Shown: positions 8,696-17,121 of the stretch, piece by piece
Layout: each line of letters starts with the position of its first letter
Numbering within the stretch: position 1 is the first letter of the stretch
DNA from: Myxococcota bacterium
GTDB lineage: Bacteria > Myxococcota_A > UBA796 > JAJRTE01
Reading direction: 5' to 3'
DNA length: 40,186 nt
NCBI GenBank assembly: GCA_024278455.1
Contig: JAJRTE010000150.1
Span: 1 to 40,186, forward strand
The notes under the pieces: generated by a model
Seen by the model: the letters and a program-made list of their open reading frames with translations, nothing else
What the model was told of the DNA's origin: nothing
The model's database searches: none
Position numbers and translations under genes: made by a program

Positions 8696-11137
8696 TCACG
8701 GTTGCATGGGCGACACCGCAGCACAATCCGTGGACACATCGGGGCTGATCGTTCCGGAGACCTCGACACCATCCTGGTAGCGCACGAGGACGTATCCCGC
8801 GGCACCCCCCCCGCCGCCGCTCTCCGTTCCCCCGCCGCCACCACCCGGCGAGGTGCCGGCACCGGCGCTTCCCCCGGTCTGACCGCCAGGCACCCACATC
8901 AAGTTACCGTTTCCCCCGCGCCCCCCGTCCGCGCGCAACGCCCCGGTCACGACAATGTTCGACGCTTCGAGCAGGACCGAACCACCGCTGCCGCCACCAC
9001 CACCACCGCCATAGGCATCGCCTCCCCGCCCCCCGGAGGCGATGATCGTGCCCGAAACGTCGATCGTGCCAGGGGCCACAACCTGGACTGCGCCGCCGCC
9101 AGCACCGCCACCGCCGGCCGCGCCGTTGGGGTTGTAGTCGGTGTCGGAAAGCCCCCCGGCACCGCCCGAGCCTCCTTGCAGCGGAGACAACGACAGGTCG
9201 CCGTAGGGATCACCACCGTTTCCCCCACGACCGCCGTCCCCGTAGTTGAATCCACCGGCACCTCCCCCGGTCGCAGTGCCCGGTGAGCCGGCAACGCTGG
9301 GTCTGTCTCCCATCCCACCACCACCGCCCCAGCAGTGCCCCGCACCTCCACCGCCATTGCCATAGTGGATGCCGGCGACGCCCACTTCCCCGGCACCAGG
9401 ACCGTTCCCGGGCGTGGCTCCGGCGTAGTGGTTGTCCGAACCCATCCCCCCATCCGCACCCCCCGCCACACCACCACCCGCCTGGGTGGGACCGAGCGTC
9501 GTGTAAGCGTCCATGCCGTCACCCCCCACCAGGGACAACGAGCCGGCCACCAGTACGTCTGTACCGCTGACCAGCACCAGCGGGTACGGTCCCACGACCA
9601 GGACCGTCGCCCCGGTCGAAATCTCGACACGACGCGCAGCGAACAAGCCCAGGAAAGACCCGTCGGACTGTGCGGACACTTCGAAGTAGATACCGTCGAC
9701 CAGCCCTTCGCCAGGGCCACGCAGCCCCTCGATCTCCCCCGTGTCCGTGTGGATCGTCGTGTCCTCCGCGAACACGAGTTCGGCCTCTCCCGCCCAGAAC
9801 ATGCCGGGATCGATGTTCGTCGGCTCAAAGCACACGCTCGAGCCCGCAGCCACATCGATCGCGCCGTCACAGTCATCGTCCACGCCGTTGCACCATTCCG
9901 TTGCAGCCGGGTTGACCCCTGCGGCCGTATCGTCGCAGTCACCAGCCAGTCCCACGTACCCGTCCGGCTGCACGCAACGCCCCGTTGACACGTTGCCATC
10001 GCCGTATCCGTCCCCGTCGCTGTCCGCGTACCAGGTCGGCGCACCCTCGACGTCGCTGTCCGCATCGTCCACGGCTCCGTCGCAGTCGTTGTCCAGCCCG
10101 TCGCACACCTCCGCCGCTCCGGGGTAGACCGTCCCTTCCGCGTCGTCGCAATCATCCCCGCCCGTGGAGAACAGGCTCCCTCCGCCGGACGGGTCGTGGC
10201 AATAGTAGGCCCCCGGCACGTTCTCATCCCCATGCCCGTCGCCGTCGCCGTCCGGGTAGAAGAGCGCCATGGGCGTCCCCCAGGACGCGTCTGCGGGAAC
10301 CAGCAGTGTGTCGGGGTCGATGTCGTCGGCGAGACCATCGCAATCCTCGTCGGTCCGGTCGGGATCGCAGACCTCGTCGGCACCGGCATAGACGAAGCTG
10401 TTCTCGTCGTCGCAGTCGTCGTCGGAGTCTACCCAGGCCTGACCGGGATTCGACGGGTCGTCACAGGCGAGGATGCCGTCCCCGGTGTCATCACCGTGAC
10501 CGTCGAGGTCGGCGTCAGGGAACCAGGTGGTCTGCGTGTCTGGATCGACGCTGGGGTCGGCATCATCGACGAGGCCGTCGCAGTCTTCGTCGACGCCGCC
10601 GACGTCCTGGCCGGGACCGTCCGGGTCACCGCCCGCCGCCGGCGTCTCCTGTGGGTCGCCGGTGCCTCCCGGATCGTCGCAGACTTCCTGGGCGGCGGGG
10701 TTCACAGAGGGGTCCAGGTCGTTGCAGTCCTCCCCTCCGACCTCGACAGCAGCGAACCCGTCTCCGTCCTGGTCGAGGAGCGGGGTGGGCTGCGGAGTCG
10801 GCGTCGGGGTGGGCGTCGCGAAAGGGGTCCCCGTGGGTGCCTCGACAAACGGCGTGGAGGTGGCCGATCCTGCTGGGGTGGGAGCGGCCGGAGTCGGCGT
10901 GGCCGTTATGGTGAGCGGCGAGGGCGTGGCCATTTCCGGCGTGGGAGGCAGCGGGGTCGATGTGACGGCAGGGGGCGGCGATGGTGTGGGCGCCGGAAAA
11001 ACGGTCGGATAGGGGGATGGGGATGGCGACGGCGACTCGACGCTCGGGGTGGAACCCTCCTCTCCCGGGTCTGGGCACCCGCTCGCCACCAGGATGATCA
11101 ACACCACCAACCCTGTGCAACATTTCGCTCTTGCCAC
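8696..11137 (-). CDS. Lipoprotein: MopE-type repeats plus long glycine-rich C-terminal domain
   Basis: 813 residues from a GTG at 11135-11137, six bases after GGAGG; the frame stays open further upstream but has no signal peptide there. The signal peptide ends in VASGC with Cys21 as the lipidated residue. Order: a Ser/Pro/Thr tether (22-120) with many TPTPTP stretches, four MopE-type units (about 122-430; for instance DNDCDGAVDD and EDCDGLADD), a beta-rich segment (440-550), then a glycine-rich region (about 555-790) with GGGGG tracts. The glycine region alternates with short strands such as VLLEASNIVVTGALRADGG, as seen in large myxobacterial surface proteins and reminiscent of polyglycine-II or PE_PGRS-like folds. 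It is likely anchored to the outer membrane and displayed outside. Function is unknown. Confidence 0.85.
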   Translation of the reverse strand: MARAKCCTGLVVLIILVASGCPDPGEEGSTPSVESPSPSPSPYPTVFPAPTPSPPPAVTSTPLPPTPEMATPSPLTITATPTPAAPTPAGSATSTPFVEAPTGTPFATPTPTPTPQPTPLLDQDGDGFAAVEVGGEDCNDLDPSVNPAAQEVCDDPGGTGDPQETPAAGGDPDGPGQDVGGVDEDCDGLVDDADPSVDPDTQTTWFPDADLDGHGDDTGDGILACDDPSNPGQAWVDSDDDCDDENSFVYAGADEVCDPDRTDEDCDGLADDIDPDTLLVPADASWGTPMALFYPDGDGDGHGDENVPGAYYCHDPSGGGSLFSTGGDDCDDAEGTVYPGAAEVCDGLDNDCDGAVDDADSDVEGAPTWYADSDGDGYGDGNVSTGRCVQPDGYVGLAGDCDDTAAGVNPAATEWCNGVDDDCDGAIDVAAGSSVCFEPTNIDPGMFWAGEAELVFAEDTTIHTDTGEIEGLRGPGEGLVDGIYFEVSAQSDGSFLGLFAARRVEISTGATVLVVGPYPLVLVSGTDVLVAGSLSLVGGDGMDAYTTLGPTQAGGGVAGGADGGMGSDNHYAGATPGNGPGAGEVGVAGIHYGNGGGGAGHCWGGGGGMGDRPSVAGSPGTATGGGAGGFNYGDGGRGGNGGDPYGDLSLSPLQGGSGGAGGLSDTDYNPNGAAGGGGAGGGAVQVVAPGTIDVSGTIIASGGRGGDAYGGGGGGGSGGSVLLEASNIVVTGALRADGGRGGNGNLMWVPGGQTGGSAGAGTSPGGGGGGTESGGGGGAAGYVLVRYQDGVEVSGTISPDVSTDCAAVSPMQP

Positions 11138-11216
11138 GATCCGCCTCCGGTTGGGATTGAAAGCCTGCGCCGGCACGACCAAGTACGCCCGCACGGAGCA
11201 CCCGGTACCATGGTGC

Positions 11217-11246
11217 ATTATCTCAACCGGTCACCTTGCGAAGCAA
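11217..11246 (-). promoter_or_regulatory. Possible promoter for the glycine-rich MopE lipoprotein
   Basis: On the minus strand TTGCTT (11241-11246), 18 bp, GATAAT (11217-11222). This places a start near 11210 and a leader of about 70 bases. The AT-rich core stands out against its surroundings; the -35 match is moderate. Confidence 0.4.
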
Positions 11247-11384
11247 GCACATTTCGCCCGATTGGATCGTTCACGTGGTCAGGTTCTTCAAGGGATGGGC
11301 CGGGAGAAGCCGTATTCGACCGCGCGAATGGCGGGTGTCCGGGCGCCACGGCCCGAACGCGGGGCTTATCGTCGCCACATGTCC

Positions 11385-13766
11385 CTATTCCAGCCATTCG
11401 GCGATGTCTGCCATGGACCAGTAGGCGAAGTCACCGCCTCGAGGACCTCCGAAGGCGCCGATATCGGCTCGACTGTCGTCGGGGTCGTTGTATTCTTCGT
11501 CCGGATCGCCGGTGTCCACGGCGGGAGAGTCGGCCTGGAGTCGATAGTCGTCATCGGTGGCGACCAGGTCGAGCGGCCCGTTGACGAACTGGGGATCGTC
11601 CACCAGGTCGGTGCTTTCCGGCGTCATGCCGACACAGCCGTTCAGGCCGGACTCGAGGTAGAACAGGTTGTAGCTCGAGACGAGGTTGCCTTCCGGCGCG
11701 TTGGTGTTCACGACGACGTTGGCCCCGTTGGGCGCTTCGTTGAAGGCGATGATGTTGTTCTTGGCGGTCACTTCACCGGCGAACATGACAATGCCGCCGC
11801 CGGACTCGAGGGCCGAGTTGGCTACGATGGTATTGTTGTTGATTTCGCCCCCGGCCAGGGAATTGACGATCCAGATGCCGCCGGCGTTGGCTTCGTGAAG
11901 TTCGTTGTAGGCGATCACGTTGTTGGAGATGATGGGGTAAGAGTCGTAGAGCGCGATGCCCGCACCGTGTCCGGGAGCCACCACGGACCCGCTCGTGTCT
12001 TCGGAGACGTTGAAGGCGATGATGTTGTTCGCGATCAGCGGACTGCTTTCGAAGGCGTAGAGGCCCGCGCCGTCGCGCCCGGCGTCGTTGTCGACGATCA
12101 CGTTGCCGATCACCTGGCCGCCCGCCTGGGACAGGTTGATGCCCGCCGCGTCGTAGCCTGCCGAGTTGCGCCTCACGATGTTGTCGCGGACGATGGGGCT
12201 ACCCAGGTCGAGGTACATCCCACCACCGCTGCCCCAGACATCGTTTTCCTCGATGATGTTTCCCTCGATGGTGGGGGAGGCGTTGCGGGTACAGATCCCC
12301 CCCCCGTAGCGCGTGCCGATGCCCAGTTCGTAGCCACAGATGCTCCCGGCGGTTCCCTTTCCCCCGGTGATGGTGAAACCATGTATCCGGGCAGCATTGC
12401 TTTCCCCGTTGATGAAAAGCACCACGGAGTCCATCTCCGAGGCGTCGTCTTCCCTGCCCTCCCCGTCGATGATCGTGACTTCCGGCCCCTCGAGGCTGAA
12501 AAGATCGACATCCTTTCCGTGGAAGTCGATGTGCTCCCGGTAGGTCCCGGGCCCTACCGCGATGGTCTGCCCACTGTAGGCCATGTCGATCGCCTCCTGG
12601 ATGCTCGTGACGACCGGGATGGTGTCCTCGGCCACGGGGCTCGACCCGTCGGCCGTGACGAACACGGAAACCACCGCGTCCACCAGGCCGTCGCAGTTGT
12701 CGTCGATCCCGTTGTCGAGCACCTCGTCCGCCGCGGGAGATACATCGGGGTTGGTATCGTCGCAGTCACCGGCGATCTCGGCGGTGCTCGCCGGTGGCGA
12801 ACAGACCGCGGTCGCCCCGGTGTCGGACCCGTAGCCGTCACCGTCCGCGTCGGGGTAGAACAGGAATTCCGGATCCTCGTCGATCTCGGAATCGCAGTCG
12901 TTATCCTTGCCGTCACAGGTATCCGGGGCGCCGGGGAAGACCGCCGCGTCCGCGTCGTCGCAGTCGCCAGGCTCGATGGCATATCCCTGGACAGACTCGA
13001 GGCAGGTATCGAGCGCATCCGCGTCCGTGCCGTAGCCGTCGCCGTCCGTGTCACGATAGAGGGTGACGTAGGTCAGGTCGGAGGCCTCGTCGACAGCGCC
13101 GTCGCAATCGTCGTCGATCTCGTTGCACTGTTCCGCCGCGTCCGGATTCACGCCGGCGTCGGTGTCGTCGCAATCTCCCGCGACGCTCGAATAGGCCGGG
13201 TCGATGTCGCCGCACTGGGGATGCGGGTCTCCCTGGCCCCAACCATCGCCGTCGCCGTCGGCGTAGAAATCGATGACCGGAAGATCCTCGTCCACCTGGC
13301 CGTCGCAGTCGTCGTCTCGACCGTTGCAGACCTCCTCGGCGCCCGGATGGATGGAGGCCACACTGTCGTCGCAGTCGCCGCTTTGGAGAATGGCGTCCGG
13401 ATCGAAAGACTTGCACCATTCTCCCGCCACGACCCCGCCGTAGCCGTCGCCGTCGATGTCCCAGTAGTAGATGTCAAGCGCGAACCCGTTGTCGGCCACA
13501 CCGTCGCAGTCGTCATCGATCCCGTTGCACGCCTCCGTGGCACCGGGCGAAACAGCAGGGTCCTCGTCGTCGCAGTCGACCTCGGCAGGGTAGCCGTCGC
13601 GATCATGGTCGACCGCCGGCGTCGCCGTCACCACGGGCGGGCTCGACGAGTCATCGTCTTCGACATCGTAATAGCACCCGGCTGGCAGCCCCAACAAAAC
13701 GAACCACACGAGCGGCCGGAAGAGAGCGGCCGGCGAATACATCCTCTTCTGTCGATCTCTGTCCAT
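11385..13766 (-). CDS. Lipoprotein: five MopE-type repeats plus right-handed parallel beta-helix
   Basis: 793 residues. The ATG at 13764-13766 is preferred to a TTG 14 codons upstream because GGAGG lies six bases before it and a lipoprotein signal follows (LPAGC, Cys31). Residues 52-363 hold five MopE-type units with the motifs DxDGDGYG, GDCDD and DDDCDG, each including an extra Cys-containing insert (for example WCKSFDPDAILQSG). Residues about 385-760 begin with SIQEAIDMAYSGQTIAVGPG, the typical entry to right-handed beta-helix domains (PF13229 / DUF1565 group). They continue with repeated N-x-I-x-x-N and GGGI rungs such as NNIIAFN and NNVIAYNE. Such helices usually bind or cleave polysaccharides, but I see no clear catalytic set. 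The C-terminus has the SPAVDTGDPD...DIGAFGG block common to Myxococcota and planctomycete beta-helix proteins. Confidence 0.88.
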   Translation of the reverse strand: MDRDRQKRMYSPAALFRPLVWFVLLGLPAGCYYDVEDDDSSSPPVVTATPAVDHDRDGYPAEVDCDDEDPAVSPGATEACNGIDDDCDGVADNGFALDIYYWDIDGDGYGGVVAGEWCKSFDPDAILQSGDCDDSVASIHPGAEEVCNGRDDDCDGQVDEDLPVIDFYADGDGDGWGQGDPHPQCGDIDPAYSSVAGDCDDTDAGVNPDAAEQCNEIDDDCDGAVDEASDLTYVTLYRDTDGDGYGTDADALDTCLESVQGYAIEPGDCDDADAAVFPGAPDTCDGKDNDCDSEIDEDPEFLFYPDADGDGYGSDTGATAVCSPPASTAEIAGDCDDTNPDVSPAADEVLDNGIDDNCDGLVDAVVSVFVTADGSSPVAEDTIPVVTSIQEAIDMAYSGQTIAVGPGTYREHIDFHGKDVDLFSLEGPEVTIIDGEGREDDASEMDSVVLFINGESNAARIHGFTITGGKGTAGSICGYELGIGTRYGGGICTRNASPTIEGNIIEENDVWGSGGGMYLDLGSPIVRDNIVRRNSAGYDAAGINLSQAGGQVIGNVIVDNDAGRDGAGLYAFESSPLIANNIIAFNVSEDTSGSVVAPGHGAGIALYDSYPIISNNVIAYNELHEANAGGIWIVNSLAGGEINNNTIVANSALESGGGIVMFAGEVTAKNNIIAFNEAPNGANVVVNTNAPEGNLVSSYNLFYLESGLNGCVGMTPESTDLVDDPQFVNGPLDLVATDDDYRLQADSPAVDTGDPDEEYNDPDDSRADIGAFGGPRGGDFAYWSMADIAEWLE

Positions 13767-14190
13767 CGGTTCCTCCATGGTGTTGGGCCAGATGTCCAAC
13801 AGGTTCAATGTCCATGCCGCCGGTCCCTCGCCACCGCCCGACCGTGGCAGCGCTGTCGTGGTCCCGGCGGTTCACGGTGGAGGGCGATCCACTATCGAGC
13901 GGGTCTCTCGGCGGATTGGACGACGATTTCCCCTTGCTATTCAGTTACGGAGCCGCGTCGTGGAATCAGGCCACACACGTGCGCCACGGGCGAGGCGTTG
14001 CACGGCGCGTGCCAGGCTTTCGTCCGTTTTTTTGCCCTCTGACGGTCATATCGTGGGTTTCTTGCTCAGAAAGTTTTGACAAAGCTCTCAATATCGGTAT
14101 ACTATGGCAAGGTCAACATTTCAACCTGTCGCGTTTCGGTCGAACACGGGGTTCGACTCGAGGCGACGACACCAACGCCGAGGACCTATC
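13767..14190. other. Divergent intergenic region between lipoprotein and XRE regulator genes
   Basis: No gene is supported here. It holds a small hairpin (GCACG-GCG-CGTGC, near 14014) followed after a gap by TTTTTTT, but no known transcript enters from the left on that strand. The region becomes AT-rich from about 14040 towards the regulator promoter at 14076-14103. The leader of the regulator mRNA (about 80 bases) occupies the end. Confidence 0.5.
14076..14103 (+). promoter_or_regulatory. Strong sigma-70-type promoter for the XRE regulator
   Basis: Perfect TTGACA (14076-14081), 16 bp, TATACT (14098-14103). This is one of the best matches to consensus in the window, inside a distinctly AT-rich patch. 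Transcription would start near 14110, about 80 bases before the start codon. Confidence 0.75.
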
Positions 14191-14628
14191 ATGACACACA
14201 CATTCGGTGACATCATCTACCGCAGGCGCAAGGCTTTGGGGATGACCCAGGAAGCACTTGCCGAGAAAGTGGGCGTCAAGTCCACCTACATTGGCTATCT
14301 CGAGCGCGGCAAACGCCATCCGAGCCCGAAGGTGGCCTCCCTCATCGCGGAGCAGCTTGGTCTGAACCGGTCCTACCTGTTCCTCGCGTCCAACCCGGAG
14401 GTTCGTGAGTTCCTCAACATCAACGAGGATACCTACGAGCTTGCGGAGTACCCGCTGCCGCAATCGATGATCGATCTGAAGGAAGACAAGGAACTGTGCA
14501 AGCTGCACAAGATCTCGGACGAGGAGATCGAGACGTTGCAGAAGCTTGCGTTCCTGGGTGAACCGCGAGACAAGTTCGACTACATCCTGTTGCTCCAGAT
14601 GATTCGTCGAATCTTCCACGATCGGTAG
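14191..14628 (+). CDS. XRE-family helix-turn-helix transcriptional regulator
   Basis: 145 residues. The ATG at 14191 is chosen because the protein then begins directly at the DNA-binding domain; the frame is open upstream but lies in the promoter leader. Residues about 5-60 form the HTH_3/Cro-CI fold: FGDIIYRRRKALGMTQEALA is helices 1-2 and KVGVKSTYIGYLERGKRHPS is the recognition helix, with the Y-I-x-x-L/W-E-R-G-x-R signature. The C-terminal half (60-145) is helical, charged and free of a ligand-binding motif I recognise. It ends in LGEPRDKFDYILLLQMIRRIF, possibly a dimer surface. It could regulate itself or the RRM gene downstream, which has a separate promoter. Close relatives are common in Myxococcota-like genomes as stand-alone regulators. 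Confidence 0.9.
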   Translation: MTHTFGDIIYRRRKALGMTQEALAEKVGVKSTYIGYLERGKRHPSPKVASLIAEQLGLNRSYLFLASNPEVREFLNINEDTYELAEYPLPQSMIDLKEDKELCKLHKISDEEIETLQKLAFLGEPRDKFDYILLLQMIRRIFHDR

Positions 14629-14683
14629 GCCAGCGGCAGGCCAGCCCTCCCGCGCCTGTTCGCGGCCGTTCTCGAGGCCGGGG

Positions 14684-14701
14684 CGTGCTCGCCGGAGCAC
14701 G
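14684..14701. promoter_or_regulatory. Hairpin between XRE and RRM genes
   Basis: CGTGCTC (14684-14690), loop GCCG, GAGCACG (14695-14701): a perfect 7-bp stem 56 bases after the XRE stop codon. It may help end that transcript, but no T-tract follows directly; a T7 run appears only at 14788-14794, just before the next promoter. Confidence 0.35.
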
Positions 14702-14795
14702 ATGGGCGGAAACCCTGCTGGTTGCGGCCCGTCCGTCCCGCAGCAATTATCTGCACCCTGGTCACCATTTTCTTTTCCAGGATTGTCTTTTTTTC

Positions 14796-14823
14796 TTGAC
14801 GCTTCTCCGTAGTGGGCTATAAT
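14796..14823 (+). promoter_or_regulatory. Strong sigma-70-type promoter for the RRM protein
   Basis: TTGACG (14796-14801), 16 bp, perfect TATAAT (14818-14823), preceded by a T7 run. The expected transcription start near 14830 lies about 200 bases before the start codon of the RNA-binding protein. Confidence 0.75.
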
Positions 14824-14829
14824 CCACCA

Positions 14830-15030
14830 GTCTGCATGATGACTGCCGGATGACCTCAAGAAGGGCTCCTCTGCTGATCGACTTCCACGCGCAAGGCTTC
14901 GCAAGATTCCCCGCCGTCTGGTCGTGACCCAGGATCTGGATCCATTCTCAGAGCCTTCCAGCATTCCGCACCACGGGGTGCTCTTTCATGTCGGCGTTCG
15001 TTCAATGTTTTCTCAGGAGTACGTAAGATC
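14830..15030 (+). promoter_or_regulatory. Long (about 200-nt) 5' leader of the RRM gene
   Basis: No open frame of use lies between the promoter and the RRM start. Long leaders are known for cold-induced RNA-binding protein genes, such as the cyanobacterial rbp genes and enterobacterial cspA. AGGAG at 15015-15019 lies 11 bases before the ATG, a rather long gap for a ribosome site. I could not fold a specific structure with certainty. Confidence 0.4.
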
Positions 15031-15333
15031 ATGACCCAGAACAGCAAGCTCTATGTCGGCAACCTTTCCTTCAACACCACCGAGGACTCACTGCGGGACA
15101 CCTTCTCGGAACACGGCACCGTCAACGATGTCAAGATCATCACCGACCGTGACTCCGGGCGTTCTCGGGGATTCGGGTTTGTCGAGATGGACAGTGCCGA
15201 AGAGGCCCAGGCGGCCATTCAGGAACTGGACAACACGCAACTGGACGGGCGTTCGATCCAGGTCAACGTGGCTCGGCCGCGCAACGACCGGGGTGGTTCT
15301 CGAGGTGGCTATCGCAGCAACTCCCGCTGGTAG
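15031..15333 (+). CDS. Small RRM-domain RNA-binding protein
   Basis: 100 residues, one RNA recognition motif (PF00076). RNP2 is KLYVGNL at 6-12 and RNP1 is RGFGFVEM at 46-53, with the aromatic residues Tyr8, Phe48 and Phe50 that stack on RNA bases. The fold finishes at about residue 82. The tail (RPRNDRGGSRGGYRSNSRW) is a short RGG-type basic extension that adds non-specific RNA affinity. Such proteins are common in cyanobacteria, Myxococcota and other Deltaproteobacteria. In the cyanobacterial cases they are cold-induced and act as RNA chaperones or mRNA-localising factors. The near-perfect promoter and codon choice suggest high expression. It stands alone, convergent with the APS kinase gene. 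Confidence 0.95.
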   Translation: MTQNSKLYVGNLSFNTTEDSLRDTFSEHGTVNDVKIITDRDSGRSRGFGFVEMDSAEEAQAAIQELDNTQLDGRSIQVNVARPRNDRGGSRGGYRSNSRW

Positions 15334-15340
15334 GCTCCAG

Positions 15341-15378
15341 CCTTCTCCCTGACCTCATGCCTTCTCCCTGACCTCGTG
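15341..15378 (+). repeat. Two tandem copies of a 19-bp unit after the RRM gene
   Basis: CCTTCTCCCTGACCTCATG (15341-15359) is followed at once by the same sequence with one change, CATG to CGTG (15360-15378). It begins eight bases after the RRM stop codon, in the 3' untranslated region. The function is unknown. Confidence 0.8.
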
Positions 15379-15519
15379 CTTTCCCCTCTTCCGCTGCCCC
15401 TTTGACACGATTCAGAAATCAACAGGAACCAGATGAGAAAGTGCTCATTCTTGGGAATTCCAAGGATTTCCTCGGTGCTGGACGATCTGGAGGGGGCAGC
15501 GTTCGTGCCGGCGGGGGGG

Positions 15520-16152
15520 TCAAGCCTTCTGGTCGAAGAAGAAGTATCCGTTCTCTTGCAGGTACTGGATGATACGCTCGGTGCACTGCTCGACCGATTC
15601 GGTGTCGGTGTGCACGATGACTTCCGGAGACAGGGGTGGCTCGTAGGGCGCCGATATCCCGGTGAACTCCTTGATGAGACCTTCTCGAGCCTTCTTGTAG
15701 AGCCCCTTTGGGTCCCGCTGTTCGCATACCTCTATGGCACATTCGACGCGCACTTCGATGAAGTCTCCGGGCTGCATCTTGATACGCGCCTCGTCACGGC
15801 CCCGCCGATAGGGGGAGATGAAGGCGGTCAGGGCGAAGAATCCGGCCTCGGTGAAGAGTTTCGCCACCTCGCCGACGCGCCGGATGTTCTCCTCCCGGTC
15901 CCTGGGAGAGAAGCCAAGGTCCTTGCTGAGCCCGAAGCGCATGTTGTCGCCATCGAGGACGTAGGCCAGTCCACCGATTTCGTAGATACGTTTCTCGACC
16001 TCTCGAGACAGCGTGGACTTTCCGGATCCCGAAAGCCCGGTGAACCAGATGGTTGCGCCGCGCTGCCCGAGCCGCCGCTGCCTGTCCATCCGGGAAACTT
16101 CTCCCCTGTGCCAGGTGATGTTTCTGCTCTTGGGGGAATTTGATGCAGCCAA
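15520..16152 (-). CDS. cysC: Adenylylsulfate (APS) kinase
   Basis: 210 residues. Phosphorylates adenosine 5'-phosphosulfate to PAPS, the activated sulfate used for sulfation or for reductive assimilation. The start is a TTG at 16150-16152 with GGGAGG seven bases upstream, and NITWHRGEVSR at 11-21 is the standard beginning of CysC. Walker A is GLSGSGKST at 39-47. LDGDNMRFGL, then DLGFSPRDREENIRRVGEVAK, is the APS-binding and lid signature. FISPYRRGRDEAR is the conserved arginine segment. Length is normal for a stand-alone kinase. No cysD/cysN sulfurylase or PAPS reductase is nearby, whereas a PAPS-dependent sulfotransferase is encoded at 32152. Supply of PAPS for sulfation is therefore a reasonable guess. 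Confidence 0.95.
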   Translation of the reverse strand: MAASNSPKSRNITWHRGEVSRMDRQRRLGQRGATIWFTGLSGSGKSTLSREVEKRIYEIGGLAYVLDGDNMRFGLSKDLGFSPRDREENIRRVGEVAKLFTEAGFFALTAFISPYRRGRDEARIKMQPGDFIEVRVECAIEVCEQRDPKGLYKKAREGLIKEFTGISAPYEPPLSPEVIVHTDTESVEQCTERIIQYLQENGYFFFDQKA

Positions 16153-16377
16153 TGTGGGACCTCCCGTTCCATTCTACCGGTTGTCGGCGGCATCCTCGGG
16201 GGACACGAATCGCGATGACCTGCGCCCTGCTCCCCGGGGACGGACAATAGCGAACCAGGACAAGTATTAGCGCAACATCTATCGAGGATCAAGGAGTAAC
16301 GTGCCCGGCGAGGAGAGGACGCTGGGGTCCCGGCGTGAGGCGCAACGGCCGGGTCGGGCGGGACCGGCACGGGAGGT

Positions 16378-17121
16378 TCAGTTGTAGCGGGCTCGCTGCG
16401 CGGCCCAGTAGTCGACACTCCGGCGCAGGTACTCGAGGTACTCCGGGGAGGCCTTGCCGTCCATCCAGGCTCGAGCCTGCTCCGCCTGCAGCGATTCCAT
16501 CCTCTTCTCCGCGGCGCGTTCAAGCCGATCTTCGGCATCCACCGCCACGTCACGACTGGACGCCCTGGGAATCAGTGTCAGCACGTTGCGATCGAGGTCG
16601 ACCTGGAAGGTGAAGTGCTCGAGAAAGCTCCGACCGAGCAAGCCGATGGTGTCTCCCTGGGCGTCCTGGAGGATGACCGCGGTCACGGACCTGACCCTGG
16701 CGCTTCCCAGTTGCACCTGGTCCAGGGTGACGAGCCGGCCGGTCACCGTCCCCTGGATGGTGTTGAGCCGTCGCTGGTGTCCGTCATCCTGCCCCAGACC
16801 CAGTTCGTCTGCGACGTCGGGGGGAAGAATGACGACGGACGACCCGGTGTCGACGAGCATCCTCGCGGTGACGCGCCCATTGATGAGGGCTTCGACCCAC
16901 AACCCGCCATCTCCCCGGTCGATCGGGACTTCGACCACCGGCCGCCCGGCGACGACTACCGGCGTCGATGGCAGCGCGCCCTTGTCATCGTGTGGTGCAT
17001 GGCCGGTGGTGTACACGACTTCGCGCACAACATCGATATGCGAAGGCTCGAGAGCGCCCGCCTGGATCGCGCCCGTGGCGATCAGGGACACGGCCCCCAG
17101 CAAGAGCCGAACAGATTTCAT
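16378..17121 (-). CDS. Exported retropepsin-like aspartic protease (clan AA)
   Basis: 247 residues from the ATG at 17119-17121, five bases after GGAGG. A signal peptide occupies the first 22 residues (LLLGAVSLIATGAIQAGA). The protease domain contains ARMLVDTGSSVVILP with the catalytic D91-T-G-S. A later GLLGRSFLEHFTFQVDLDRN is the second conserved block of the single-domain, dimer-forming aspartyl proteases (gag-asp/TIGR02281 type). The last 60 residues form a charged helix containing RLERAAEKRMESLQAEQARAW, probably a coiled coil. It is likely periplasmic; the substrate is unknown. It follows the cysC gene on the same strand order with a 225-base gap, so the two are probably separate transcripts. 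Confidence 0.85.
   Translation of the reverse strand: MKSVRLLLGAVSLIATGAIQAGALEPSHIDVVREVVYTTGHAPHDDKGALPSTPVVVAGRPVVEVPIDRGDGGLWVEALINGRVTARMLVDTGSSVVILPPDVADELGLGQDDGHQRRLNTIQGTVTGRLVTLDQVQLGSARVRSVTAVILQDAQGDTIGLLGRSFLEHFTFQVDLDRNVLTLIPRASSRDVAVDAEDRLERAAEKRMESLQAEQARAWMDGKASPEYLEYLRRSVDYWAAQRARYN

Noticed and set aside
6849..8780. 643-codon plus-strand open frame over the redoxin and GNAT genes
   Set aside because: It overlaps both in another frame and lacks any motif or start signal.
14014..14036. Terminator hairpin followed by T7
   Set aside because: There is a long gap between stem and T-tract, and no gene is transcribed rightwards into this place.
11049..14042. 997-codon open frame on the plus strand opposite the beta-helix lipoprotein
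   Set aside because: It is antisense to repeats of GAC/GAT codons, which read as Val/Ile-rich frames on the other strand. The minus-strand protein has a lipobox, repeats and a known fold.
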